A stretch of DNA of 64,000 nt, taken from contig NC_061513.1 in the NCBI RefSeq assembly GCF_022539505.1, positions 185,286,017 through 185,350,016 of the forward strand, in the 5' to 3' direction. Every line of letters starts with the position of its first letter. Positions within the stretch are counted from its first letter, which is position 1. The notes under the pieces are model-generated. The model ran no database searches. It had not been told where the DNA came from and worked only from the letters and a program-made list of their open reading frames with translations. Source of the stretch: Lolium rigidum. Lineage: Eukaryota; Streptophyta; Magnoliopsida; Poales; Poaceae. Shown here piece by piece: positions 11,411 to 22,818 of this stretch. A program made the translations under genes and the position numbers.

Positions 11411-13682
11411 CCAAGTGGAAGAGAATCGTGATCAACCACCTCCACCGGCACCTTTGGGCCGAAATGTTTACGAGGACCCACATTTGTGCATGGTTGTGTT
11501 TGTCACTGAACCAACCGACAGGCAAAGCGTGCATCGCCGTTCCATGGAAGTGAACGCGGTGATGCCGGCAGTACCCAAGTACATGTTATGGTCAGATCAG
11601 GAAATCACCTGGTCGTTCAAGGATCACCCCAAAATCATGCCGAATCCGGGCGGATACGCTCTTGTTGTGGACCCGATCATGAAGGGGCCAGAAACTCGAG
11701 TAAAATTCAGCAAGGTGCTGATAGACAACGGCAGCAGCATAAACATCATGTACAAGCATACCATGCGTACACTGGGCATAACAGAGAATATGTTGCAAGC
11801 AACTCGCACGACGTTCCACGGAATCGTCCCGGGTTTGTCTTGCGCCCCGATAGGAAAAGTTCGGGTGGACGTATCGTTTGGAGGACGTGACAATTGTCGT
11901 GTTGAAAACATTGAGTTTGAGGTGGTGGACCTGGACAGTCCCTACCATGCGTTGCTGGGAAGGCCGGCATTGGCAGCTTTCATGGCCTCAACCCACACGG
12001 CTTACCTCAAAATGAAGATGCCGGCACCTCGCGGACCCTTAACTGTGGTGGGAAACTATAAAGTCTCAATGGAAACCGCTTCCGCCGGATCAAACCTGGC
12101 TGAATCGCTGGTGATCGCGGAGGAAAAGAAAAGAATGCAAACCGCTGTTGCGCTGGCTCAGTCCTCAAAGTTGAGCTTAGCGGCAATGAGTGGAAACTTG
12201 GCCTCACCGGCATTCAAGCCGACAAATGAAACAAAGGATATTGTGCTGGATCCGGCTTACCCAGAGCGCACCGTCTGTATCGGTGCCAGCCTCAGTCAAG
12301 CATAGGAAAGCACGCTCGTCAGCTTCCTCCGTGAGAATCGGAACATCTTTGCCTGGTCAACTGATGACTTGGTAGGAGTTCCGAGGGAGCTGGCTGAGCA
12401 CTCTCTAAACGTCCGGAAGGATGCCAAGCCGATGCAACAACCTTTGCGACGGTTCGCTGAAGACAGGAGGAAAATCATTGGAGAGGAGGTGACAAAACTG
12501 TTGGTTGTCGGTTTCATCGTGGAGGTCACGCACACAGAGTGGCTGGCTAATCCGGTGATGGTCGAAAAGAAAAAAGATGAGAACCTGGAGGCAAAAGCTC
12601 CAAAGGTGTGGCGCATGTGCATCGACTACACAAACCTCAACAAGGCTTGCCCAAGAGATCCTTTTCCTCTGCCTCGGATCGATCAAGTGATTGATTCTAC
12701 AGCTGGGTGTGAGTTGTCGTCTTTTCTGGATGCGTATTCCGGTTTCCACCAAATCCCCCTGAAAAAGGAAGATCAAATAAAAACTGCATTCATTACCCCG
12801 CACGGGGCTTATTGCTACGTTACTATGCCTTTTGGTTTGCGCAACGCTGGTGCAACGTACCAGCGCTGTATGCAAAAATGCTTATTTGATCAAACCGGAA
12901 AAAATGTGCAAGTCTATGTGGACGATATCGTAATAAAAACTAAGGTAAAAGACACCTTAATAGATGACATCCGACAAACATTTGATAACCTAAGACGGTT
13001 CCGGATGAAACTCAATCCGGCAAAATGCACCTTTGGTGTCCCTGCCGGTATGCTGCTTGGTTTCCTTGTATCAAGCCGGGGCATTGAGGTGAATCCGGTA
13101 AAAATCCGGGTGATAGAAAGAATGACAATACCGCGAGAACTCAAAGATGTACAAAAGTTTACCGGAAGCTTGGCATCGCTAAGCAGGTTCATAAGCAGGT
13201 TAGGAGAAAAGGCCTTGCCGCTTTATGCCTTAATGAAAAAATCCGATACTTTCGTCTGGACCCCTCAGGCAGACGCAACGTTTAAAGAGCTAAAAACAAT
13301 GCTAGCTACATCACCAATCTTGGCCTCACCTTTGGAAAGGGAACCTATGCTGCTCTACATAGCAGCAACTAACCGGGTTGTGAGTGTTGTTGTGGTAGTA
13401 GAACGAGAAGAGGAAGGAAAAACCGTGCAGAGACCGGTATACTACCCGAGCGAAGTGCTCTCCTCCTCAAAGCAGAACTACCCGCACTTCCAAAAGATGA
13501 CTTATGGCGTGTTCATGGCCGCCACGAAGCTCAAGCATTACTTTGAGGAGCACCCCATGAAGGTGGTGAGTGAGGCACCCATCTCCGATATCATGGGCAA
13601 CAAGGACGCCAGTGGCCGGATTGCAAAATGGGCAATTCAGCTATCACCACATGTACGGTGTACGGGAGGAGAGATGCCATAA
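11238..13682 (+). pseudogene. pol of element F: protease, reverse transcriptase, first RNase H
   Basis: The frame is +1 relative to gag. It starts with a Pro/Gln-rich linker and then an aspartic protease (VLIDNGSSINIMY near 11720-11757, later ALLGRPAL near 11953), which cuts the polyprotein. An in-frame TAG at 12303-12305 separates it from the RT. RT motifs: RMCIDYTNLNKACPRD, FLDAYSGFHQI, TMPFGLRNAGATYQR and the active site VYVDDIV near 12917. The RNase H fold follows (13200-13650). Where family members with one active RNase H have an Asp, it reads LLYIAATNR, so this domain looks catalytically dead, as is usual in the Tat lineage. The frame is lost after KWAIQLS near 13655. Confidence 0.9.
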
Positions 13683-14172
13683 AATCGCAAGCTTTAGCCG
13701 ATTTCTTGGTCGATTGGGCAGAGATACAATACAAGCCGCCAGAACACAGGATAGAATACTGGAAGATGCACTTTGACGAATCCAAGCTCAAGGAGGGTCT
13801 GGGTGCCGGTGTGGTACTCACCTCACCAAAGGGAGATCATCTCCGGTATGTTCTACAAGTACACTTCAGGGCATCAAACAATGTCGCTGAGTACGAAGCT
13901 CTGATACATGGGCTTAAGGTCGCAAAAGAAATCGGAGCGCTCCGGGTCATTTGTTACGGCGATTCAGATCTAGTGGTACAACAGTGTTCCGGTGATTGGG
14001 ATGCAAAAGATGCCAACATGGCCTTATACCGGTTTCATGTGCAAAAGATTGCCGGCTTCTTCGAAGGGTGTGAGTTTCACCATGTGCCGCGTGCTGAAAA
14101 TGAAGCCGCGGATGCTTTATCTAAGCTAGGCTCATCAAGGCAGGAAATCCCTCCCGGAATAGCTTTGGCACA
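13628..14172 (+). pseudogene. Archaeal-type RNase H (aRH) of element F pol
   Basis: In the frame shifted from RT. It carries all four acidic positions of the RVT_3-type RNase H: D in MHFDESK, E in NNVAEYEAL, D in YGDSDLV and D in ENEAADAL. Second RNase H domains of this type are a hallmark of Tat elements, where they take over RNA removal from a degenerate first domain. The ATG at 13628 is only the first Met of this frame; in an intact element the domain is continuous with RT. Element E is inserted just after it. On the far side, at 20987, the same reading frame continues, so E alone accounts for that break. Confidence 0.88.
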
Positions 14173-15757
14173 TGCTGGCGTGTAGTCAACACGTCCGTTG
14201 GGAACCCCAAGAGGAAGGTGTGATGCGCACAGCAGTAAGTTTTCCCTCAGTAAGAAACCAAGGTTATCGAACCAGTAGGAGCCAAGAAGCACGTGAAGGT
14301 TGTTGGTGGAGGAATGTAGTGCGGCGCAACACCAGTGAAACCGGCGCCAACGTGGAACCTGCACAACACAATCAAAGTACTTTGCCCCAACGTAACAGTG
14401 ATGTTGTCAATCTCACCGGCTTGCTGAAAACAAAGGATTAAACGTATCGAGTGGAAGATGGTGTTTGTTTGCAAAGAACAGTAAAAGCGATGAGAATGTA
14501 TTCAGATGTAAAAGAATGGACCGGGGTCCACGAGTTCACTAGTGGTGTCTCTCCAATAAGATAACTAACATGCTGGGTGAACAAATTACGGGTGAGCAAT
14601 TGACAAATAAAGATTCAATACATATCAACGATGATTACTATGTGGTTTAATCGGGGCATTACGACAAAGTACATAGACCGCTATCCAGACATGCATCTAT
14701 GCCTAAATAATCCACCTTCGAGTTATCATCCGAACCCCTTCCGGTATTAAGTTGCGAACAACGGATAATTGCATTAAGTATGGTGCGTAATGTAATCAAC
14801 ACAAATATCCTTAGACAAAGCATCAATGTTTTATCCCTAGTAGCAACAGACACATCCACAACCTTAGAACTTTCCGTCACTTTGTCCCAGATTTAATGGA
14901 GGCATGAACCCACTATCGAGCATAATTACTCCCTCTTGGAGTTACAAGTATCAACTTGGCCAGAGCCTCTACTAGCAACGGAGAGCATGCAAGAACATAA
15001 ACAACACATATATGATAGATTGATAATCAACTTAACATAATATTCTATATTCATCGGATCTCACCAAACACAACATGTAGCATTACAGATAGATGATCTT
15101 GATCATGTTAGGCAGCTCACAAGATCTATAACAATGAAAGCACAAGCGGAGAAGACAACCATCTAGCTACTGCTATGGACCCATAGTCCAAGGATGAACT
15201 ACTCACGCATCAATCCGGAGGCGGGCATGATGATGTAGAGCCCCTCCGGTGATGATTCCCCTCTCCGGCAGGGTGCCGGAGGCGATCTCCCGAATCCCCG
15301 AGATGGGATTCGCGGCGGCGGCCTCTCAGTAATGTTTTTCGTATCGTGGCTCTCGGTACAGGGGGTTTCGCGACGGAGGCTTTAAGTAGGCGGAAGGGTA
15401 GGTCAAAGGGCGTCACGAGGTGGCGACACCACAGGCCGCGCGGCCCGGGCCCGAGCCGCGCCGCCTCGGTGTCCGGCCACGTCGTGGCCCCACTTCGTCT
15501 CCTCTTCGGACTTCGGAAGCTTCGTGCAAAAATAGGACCCCGGGCGTTGATTTCGTCCAATTCCGAGAATATTTCCTTACTAGGATTTACGAAACCAAAA
15601 ACAGCAGAAAAACAGCAACTGGCACTTCGGCATCTTGTTAATAGGTTAGTGCCGAGAAAATGTAAAATAATGTTGTAAAGTATGTGTAAAACACTCAAGT
15701 ATTGTAATAAAAGTAGCATGGAACATAAGAAATTATAGATACGTTTGAGACGTATCA
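14173..15757 (-). repeat. 3' LTR of element E
   Basis: 1,585 bp. On the plus strand it reads TGCTGGCGTGTAGTC ... GAGACGTATCA. A weak minus-strand TATA region (CCTACTTAAAG) lies at 15380-15390. Confidence 0.92.
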
Positions 15758-15774
15758 AGCATCCCCAAGCTTAG
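15758..15774 (-). promoter_or_regulatory. Polypurine tract of element E
   Basis: The minus strand reads CTAAGCTTGGGGATGCT directly before the 3' LTR. The same tract occupies this position in B and C. Related copies occur deeper inside at about 17638-17654 and 17697-17713. Confidence 0.8.
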
Positions 15775-18373
15775 TTCCTACTCGTCCTCGAGTAGGTAAA
15801 CGATAGCACAAATAATTTCTGAAGTGACATGCTACCAACATAGTCTTGATCAACATTATTGTAAATCATATGAGATGAATGGAGTGATCTGAACAAAAGA
15901 TTGCTAACAAAGATAATGACTAAACAAATGAATCATATAGCAAAACTTTTCATGAATAGTAATTTCAAGACAAGTATCAATAAGACTTGCATAAGAGATA
16001 ACTCATAAGCAATAAATTCAAAGTAGAATGAATTGAAGCAACACAAAGGATGATTAAGTTTCAGCGATTGCTTTCAACTTGTAACATGTATATCTCATGG
16101 ATATTTGTCAACATAGAGTAATATAACAGGTGCAATAAGTAAACATGTAAGAATCAATGCACACAGTTAACACAAGTGTTTGCTTCTAAGATAGAAGGGA
16201 ATGGGTAAGCTGACTCAACAATAAAGTAAAAGATTGGCCCTTCGCAGAAGGAAGCATTGATTACTATTTTTGTGCTAGAGCTTTTTGTTTTGAAAACATA
16301 GAAACAATTTTGTCAACGGTAGTAATAATTCATATGTGCTATGCATAATACTTCCTACAAGTTGCATGTCTCATGCATAGAGTACCAATAGTGCTCGCAC
16401 CTTGTCCTACTATCTCGTAAAACACGGATTCTCATCGCATAACATATGCTTCAACCAAGTGTCACAAAGGGGTACCTCTATGCCGCCTGTACAAAGGTCT
16501 AAGGAGAAAGCACGCATTGGATTTCTCGCTTTTGATTATTCTCAACTTAGACATCCATACCGGGACAACATAGAACACAGATAATGGACTCCTCTTTTTC
16601 ATGCTTAAGCATTCAACAATAGTTAATATTCTCATAAGAGATTGAGGTTGTATGTCCAAACTGAAACTTCCACCATGATACATGGCTTTAGTTGGCGGCC
16701 CAATGTTCTTCTCTAACATATGCATACTCAAACCATTTGATCATGAAATCCACTACTTCAGACAAGACGAACATGCATAGCATCTCACATGATATTCAAC
16801 AAAGGTAAAGTTGATGGCGTCCCCAGAAAACATGGTTACCGCTCAACAAGCAACTTATAAGAATTAAGACACATAACTACATATTCATCACCACAATAGT
16901 TTTTAAGCTATTTGTCCCATGAGCTATATATGGTAAAGGTAGAGGAATAAAATTTAAAGGTAGCACTCAAGTAATTTACTTTGGAATGGCAGGAAATACC
17001 ACATAGTAGGTAGATATGGTGGAGACAAATGGCATGGTGTTTGGCTCAAGGTGTTTGGATGCACGAGAAGCATTTCCTCTCAGTACAAGGTTTGGGCTAG
17101 CAAGGTTGTTTGAAGCAAACACAAGTATGAACAGGTACAGCAAAACTCACACAAGAACATATTGCAAGTATTATAAGGCTCTACACTTGTCTTCCTTGTT
17201 GTTCAAACACTTTACCCGAAAATATCTAGACTTAGAGAGATCAATCATGCAAACCAAATTAAACAAGCTCTACAGTAGTTCTTCATTAATAGATTAAACT
17301 ACATGATGCAAGAGCTTAAACATGATCTATGAGAGCTCAAACAATTGCCAAATTGTCAAACCATATGCATCATTTTCCAATTCCAACCATATAGCAATTT
17401 AACGAAGCAATAAGCTTTCGCCATGAACATTAAAGCACAATTAAGAACACAAGTGTTCCATATGAAAAAGCGGAGCGTAATATCTCCAATATAAGAATGG
17501 CGAGATCCAACTTTATTCAAACAAAAACAAAAACAAACCGACGCTCCAAGTAAAGAACATAAGGATGTGACGGAATAAAAATATAGTTTCACTAGAAGTG
17601 ACCTGATAATGTTGTCGATGAAGAAGGGGATGCCTTGGGCATCCCCAAGCTTAGATGCTTGAGTCTTCTTAAAATATGCAGGGATGAACCACCGGGGCAT
17701 CCCCAAGCTTAGACCTTTCACTCTTCTTGATCATAGTATATCATCCTCTTCTCTTGACCCTTGAAAACTTCCTTCACACAAACTTCAAGCAAACTCATGA
17801 GAGGGTTAGTGCATAACCACAAATTCATATATTCAGAGGTGACACAATCATTCTTAACACTTCGGACATTGCACAAAGCTTCGAAAGTTAATGGAACAAA
17901 GAAACTCATTCAACATAGCAAAAGCGGCAATGCAAAATAAAAGACAGAATCTGTCAAAAACAGAACAGTCCGTAAAGATGCATCTGGACTGGGCACTTAA
18001 CTTGCTCAAATGGAAAAACTCAAAACTAATGAAAGTTGCGTACATATCTTAGGATCACGCTCGTAATTTTGCAGATTTTTTCGAATTTTTTACAGAGACT
18101 TATGCCAGAATTCGTGACAGACAGCAATGTTGTTTCTGCGCAGCGATCCCAAATATAACATCAACTTTAACATAGAAACTTTACTTGGTACAAAAACATG
18201 ATAAGGAGAGGTTGCTACAGTAGTAAACAACTTCCAAGACTCAACAAAACAAAAATTGCTGTAGTAAAATAAACACATGGGTTATCTCCCAAGAAGTGCT
18301 TTTCTTTAACGCCTTTCAGCTAGGCGCAGAAAGTGCAAATCAAGTAACATCAAGCGATGGAGCTTCAACATTA
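15775..18373 (-). other. Non-coding interior of element E
   Basis: A 2.6-kb AT-rich stretch with no open frame I can support. It is homologous to the interiors of B (31524-34030) and C (43313-45940) and to a segment inside H. Landmarks include TTTTGTCAACGGTAGTAATAA, a CCGCCTGTACAAAGG block and two PPT-like repeats. It starts with a short inverted repeat (CCTACTCG ... CGAGTAGG at 15776-15796). The conservation across families suggests RNA-level functions such as packaging or priming. Confidence 0.7.
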
Positions 18374-19069
18374 TCATTTTTCTTGCAAACACAACTTGTT
18401 GCGAGAGGGTACTTTAGGTGCTCCATTATCTAAATTTTCTATGGTGGTGCTAGGGGTTTTAGCAATTTTAGGCCTATAATAATTCTTTTGTTTAGGCACT
18501 TTAGAGGCATACATGAATTTTTGCTCTTTACCCACATAAGCTTTCTCCTTATACTTGAGAGAAGAAAAGGTTGAACCCAAGGTTCACATAGCTTTTTCAA
18601 GTTCATCAATCCCATTGGTTTGATTATCCTGGACAACACAAGTTCCTAGGACACTAATTCTTTCATCAATTCCTCCTAGGGATTGATCAAGTTCATCAGT
18701 TTTATCCAATAACATTTCTAATTTAGTTTCAATACTTGGAAAATTTTTCTCTATGGTTTCCAATTTTTTCATAACATCCTCAAGAGAGATTTCAATTTTA
18801 ACTTCATTAACAGGTGGTATTCCAACTAGACTCTCAATGATGCAACTAGCTTCTAAAGCGGGAGTACCTAGGAAATTACCTCCCGAAAGAGTATCAAGAA
18901 CATACCTATTCCAACTAGATAAACCAACATAAAAGTTCCTAAGAAGGATAGTGGTGGAGTGTTTCTTAATGCACCTATGATGAGCATTACTAATCCTGTA
19001 CCAAGCATCTTTAAAACTTTCTCCACCTTGTTGCTTAAAAGAACGAACTTCAACTTCAGGATTACTCAT
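18374..19069 (-). pseudogene. gag-like ORF of element E with one in-frame stop
   Basis: Starts at the ATG at 19069 (MSNPEVEVRSFKQQ), about 230 bp inside the primer site. Residues about 10-75 follow a Ty3/gypsy gag capsid segment (GESFKDAWYRISNAH, LLRNFYVGLSSWNRYVLD, GTPALEA). About 160 residues in, after a Leu/Glu/Lys-rich coiled-coil-like segment, a TGA at 18584-18586 interrupts. The same frame stays open to 18374 (basic, Lys-rich). No zinc knuckle is present. The nearest families I can think of are Athila-like gags. It is much shorter than a full gag (usually over 300 residues), so it is a truncated or decayed copy. Confidence 0.65.
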
Positions 19070-19295
19070 GATAACAGTAGTAAAAGTAAACCAGGAAAAT
19101 AAAGTAAAGACAAGTAACTAATTTTTTTGTGTTTTTGATATGGAGAACAAGACAATAAATAAATTAAAACTAGCAACTAATTTTGTGTGTGTTTTGTTTA
19201 AGTGCAGCAAACAAAGTAGTAAATAAAATAAAGCAAGACAAAAACAAAGTAAAGAGATTGGAAGTGGAGACTCCCCTTGCAGCGTGTCTTGATCT

Positions 19296-19312
19296 CCCCG
19301 GCAACGGCGCCA
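19296..19312 (-). promoter_or_regulatory. Second tRNA-Asp primer-binding sequence in element E
   Basis: CCCCGGCAACGGCGCCA on the plus strand, identical to the functional PBS at 19368-19384 and lying 72 bp further inside. It is followed by the same AAAAAGTCT-like spacer, so the PBS plus its spacer has been duplicated. Confidence 0.85.
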
Positions 19313-19367
19313 AAAAAAGTCTGTTGCCGTGGGAGGCAATTCTCTGTGGTGTAACTTTTCTTCAGTT

Positions 19368-19384
19368 CCCCGGCAACGGCGCCA
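19368..19384 (-). promoter_or_regulatory. Primer-binding site of element E (tRNA-Asp)
   Basis: The minus strand reads TGGCGCCGTTGCCGGGG, ten bases after the 5' LTR. It is complementary to the 3' end of plant tRNA-Asp (CCCCGGCAACGGCGCCA). Confidence 0.88.
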
Positions 19385-19394
19385 GAAAAAGTCT

Positions 19395-20981
19395 TGCTGG
19401 CGTGTAGTCAACACGTCCGTTGGGAACCCCAAGAGGAAGGTGTGATGCGCACAGCAGTAAGTTTTCCCTCTGTAAGAAACCAAGGTTATCGAACCAGTAG
19501 GAGCCAAGAAGCACGTGAAGGTTGTTGGTGGAGGAATGTAGTGCGGCGCAACACCAGTGAAACCGGCGCCAACGTGGAACCTCGCACAACACAATCAAAG
19601 TACTTTGCCCCAACGTAACGGTGATGTTGTCAATCTCACCGGCTTGCTGAAAACAAAGGATTAAACGTATCGAGTGGAAGATGGTGTTTGTTTGCAAAGA
19701 ACAGATAAAAGCGAGTAGAATGTATTCAGATTTAAAAGAATGGACCGGGGTCCACGAGTTCACTAGTGGTGTCTCTCCAATAAGATAACTAACATGCTGG
19801 GTGAACAAATTACGGGTGAGCAATTGACAAATAAAGATTCAATACATATCAACGATGATTACTATGTGATTTAATCAGGGCATTACGACAAAGTACATAG
19901 ACCGCTATCCAAGCATGCATCTATGCCTAAATAATCCACCTTCAGGTTATCATCCGAACCCCTTCCAATATTAAGTTGCGAACAACAGATAATTGCATTA
20001 AGTATGGTGCGTAATGTAATCAACACAAATATCCTTAGACAAAGCATCAATGTTTTATCCCTAGTAGCAACGACGACATCCGGAACCTTAGAACTTTCTG
20101 TCACCGTCCTGCATTTAATGGAGGCATGAACCCACTATCGAGCATAATTACTCCCTCTTGGAGTTACAAGTATCAACTTGGCCAGAGCCTCTACTAGCAA
20201 CGGAGAGCATGCAAGAACATAAACAACACATATATGATAGATTGATAATCAACTTAACATAATATTCTATATTCATCGGATCTCACCAAACACAACATGT
20301 AGCATTACAGATAGATGATCTTGATCATGTTAGGCAGCTCACAAGATCTATAACAATGAAAGCACAAGCGAAGAAGACAACCATCTAGCTACTGCTATGG
20401 ACCCATAGTCCAAGGATGAACTACTCACGCATCAATCCGGAGGCGGGCATGATGATGTAGAGCCCCTCCGGTGATGATTCCCCTCTCCGGCGGGGTGCCG
20501 GAGGCGATCTCCTGAATCCCCCGAGATGGGATTCGCGGCGGCGGCCTCTCAGTAATGTTTTCCGTATCGTGGCTCTCGGTACAGGGGGTTTCGCGACGGA
20601 GGCTTTAAGTAGGCGGAAGGGTAGGTCAAAGGGCGTCACGAGGTGGCGACACCACAGGGCCGCGCGGCCCAGGCCCAGGCCGCGCCGCCCTGGTGTCTGG
20701 CCACCTCGTGGCCCCACTTCGTCTCCTCTTCGGACTTCTGGAAGCTTCGTGCAAAAATAGGACCCTGGGCATTGATTTCGTCCAATTCCGAGAATATTTC
20801 CTTACTAGGATTTCTGAAACCAAAAACAGCAGAAAAACAGCAACTTGCACTTCGTCATCTTGTTAATAGGTTAGTGCCGGAAAATGTAAAATAATGATGT
20901 AAAGTATGTGTAAAACACTCAAGTATTGTAATAAAAGTAGCACAGAACATAAGAAATTATAGATACGTTTGAGACGTATCA
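19395..20981 (-). repeat. 5' LTR of element E
   Basis: 1,587 bp, a near-identical partner of 14173-15757. It ends with GAGACGTATCA, followed by the TSD copy GCACA. Confidence 0.92.
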
Positions 20982-20986
20982 GCACA

Positions 20987-22502
20987 CTTAAGAGTTCCAT
21001 CGATCAAACCGAGTCCGGAATCGGAATCAATTTTCATACCGGAATCACATGTGGTGCCAATGGACATTGACGAAGGAAACCCGGGGACTGTTCCGGCACA
21101 CTCGGGGACTGCTCCAGCGAACCCGGGGACTCCACCGGTAAGCTCGGAGACTGTGACGCCCATACCGGAAGAGGTAACGCTTGTGGACTGCATGGACATA
21201 GATATGCCGGTGTTTGTGGTTAGAGAAGCGCCATCTTGGGTTAAACCTATTAAGGAATTCTTGATCAACGGCACCTTGCCGGTTGACGAAAATGAATCCA
21301 GGAGGATACAAAGGAGGTCCAAAGCTTACACCATCATCAATGGCCAGGTGTACAAGAGAAGTGTTACCGGTGTCCTCCAAAGGTGTGTGGAACCGGAAGA
21401 GGGAAAAGAAATGCTTGAGGAAGTTCACCGAGGAGAATGCGGGCACCACGCTTCATCAAGGGCGCTGGTGGCAAAAGTGTTCCGGCATGGGTTCTATTGG
21501 CCAATGGCTTTAGAGAATGCGGAGGATCTGGTAAGAAAATGCAATGGGTGCCAGAGGTACGCCAAGCAAAACCATACCCCAGCTTCCGGTTTAAAGACCA
21601 TACCGCTAACTTGGCCATTTGCCGTTTGGTGCCTGGACATGGTTGGACCGTTCAAAACCGCAAGGGGAAACATGACCCACATCTTGGTTATGGTGGATAA
21701 ATTCACCAAATGGCTAGAAGTGAAGCCTATCGCAAAGTGTGATGGCCACACAGCGGTGAAGTTCCTAAAAGATGTAATCCTGCGATATGGATACCCACAC
21801 AGTATCATAACTGACAATGGCTCAAACTTCGCTCAAGGGGAATTCAAGCGATTCTGTGAAGACAAAAACATCCGGTTGGACTTATGCTCAGTGGCGCATC
21901 CACAAGGCAACGGCCAAGTTGAAAGAACAAACGCTTTGGTACTTTCCGGTATCAAGCCAAGACTCATTGATGCGATGGAAAAATCGCCGGGGTGTTGGAT
22001 CGATGAGCTACCATCAGTACTGTGGAGTATAAGAACAACTCCGAACCGGTCTACCGGATGCACGCCATTTTTTATGGTTTATGGAGCAGAAGCGGTCATA
22101 CCAACCGACATTCTCCATGACTCACCAAGGGTGCAGCTCTATACCGAAGAAGAGGTAAAAGAGGCCCGAGAAAACGATGTGGACTTGCTAGAAGAAGCAA
22201 GAGAGTTAGCTTTGGCAAGAACAGCCATTTACCAGCAAAACCTCAGACGCTATCACAGCCGAAAGGTTAACCCGAGGGTATTCCGAGAAGGAGACCTAGT
22301 GCTACGCCTGGTGCAGCGCACTGAAGGCCGGCACAAGCTTTCCCCCCCATGGGAAGGACCTTTCATTGTGAGCAAAGCTCTTCACAATGATGCCTATTAC
22401 CTGATTGATGCACAGGAGTGGAAGAAAGGAAAGGCGGACAAGTCAGGAGAGGAGACCAAACGCCCATGGAATGTAGCTTTGTTGCGCCCCTTCTACTCTT
22501 AA
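20987..22502 (+). pseudogene. Integrase of element F pol, cut from its N-terminal part by E
   Basis: An intact open frame to the stop at 22500-22502. A Pro/Glu-rich linker (to about 21200) precedes the zinc-binding HHCC domain (HRGECGHHAS ... CNGCQRYA, 21425-21560). The catalytic core has D in WCLDMVGPF, D in IITDNGSNF and E in GQVERTN. The GPFIVSKAL / PWEGPF tail near 22340-22375 is the usual integrase C-terminal fold. No chromodomain is seen, consistent with the Tat lineage. The ATG at 21051 is only the first Met after the break. The enzyme would insert cDNA into the genome with a 5-bp TSD, as seen for F itself. Confidence 0.92.
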
Positions 22503-22818
22503 AGTTGTGCTGTAAGAAGTTCCTTTTTGTACCTTATTTGCTATGAATAAAAGATGTCGGAACCTTGAATGAATTTCAGGGGCTATCCTTACTAAAGTTG
22601 CATGTAACATGTTTATTTTTTCAGTTTACCGGTTGCTTATTGAACGTTTTTTCTTTCCGGTTTAGTAGTGTGCTAGACCCTACCGGAGTCTTCGACTTTG
22701 CTGCTGTCCATAACTTGGCTTCATGGCAAGCAAGATAAACCGGTAGGGGATAAGCACATGAACTGCGAAGAGCAAGAGCAGGAAAGAACAATCCGGAAAA
22801 ATTTAACTAACCCCGGTT
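22503..22818 (+). other. F sequence after pol, left of insertion H
   Basis: 316 bp of non-coding F sequence with several CCGG motifs. It contains AATAAA-type signals (AATAAAAGATG near 22547), which could end a pol transcript. Nothing else is recognised. Confidence 0.5.

Larger units (their letters stand above)
14173..20981 (-). mobile_element. Non-autonomous gypsy retrotransposon (element E), TSD GCACA
   Basis: LTRs at 14173-15757 and 19395-20981 in minus orientation, flanked by GCACA at 14168-14172 and 20982-20986. Its interior of 3.6 kb holds a tRNA-Asp primer site (with a second copy), a gag-like ORF with one stop, about 2.6 kb of non-coding sequence and a PPT. There is no protease, RT or integrase. 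The two LTRs are very similar over their whole length. It is inserted in the F pol between the aRH and integrase domains. Confidence 0.93.

Noticed and set aside
19366..19390. tRNA-Asp gene fragments
   Set aside because: Only the 17-base 3' complement is present, beside LTRs. There is no tRNA body, so these are primer-binding sites.
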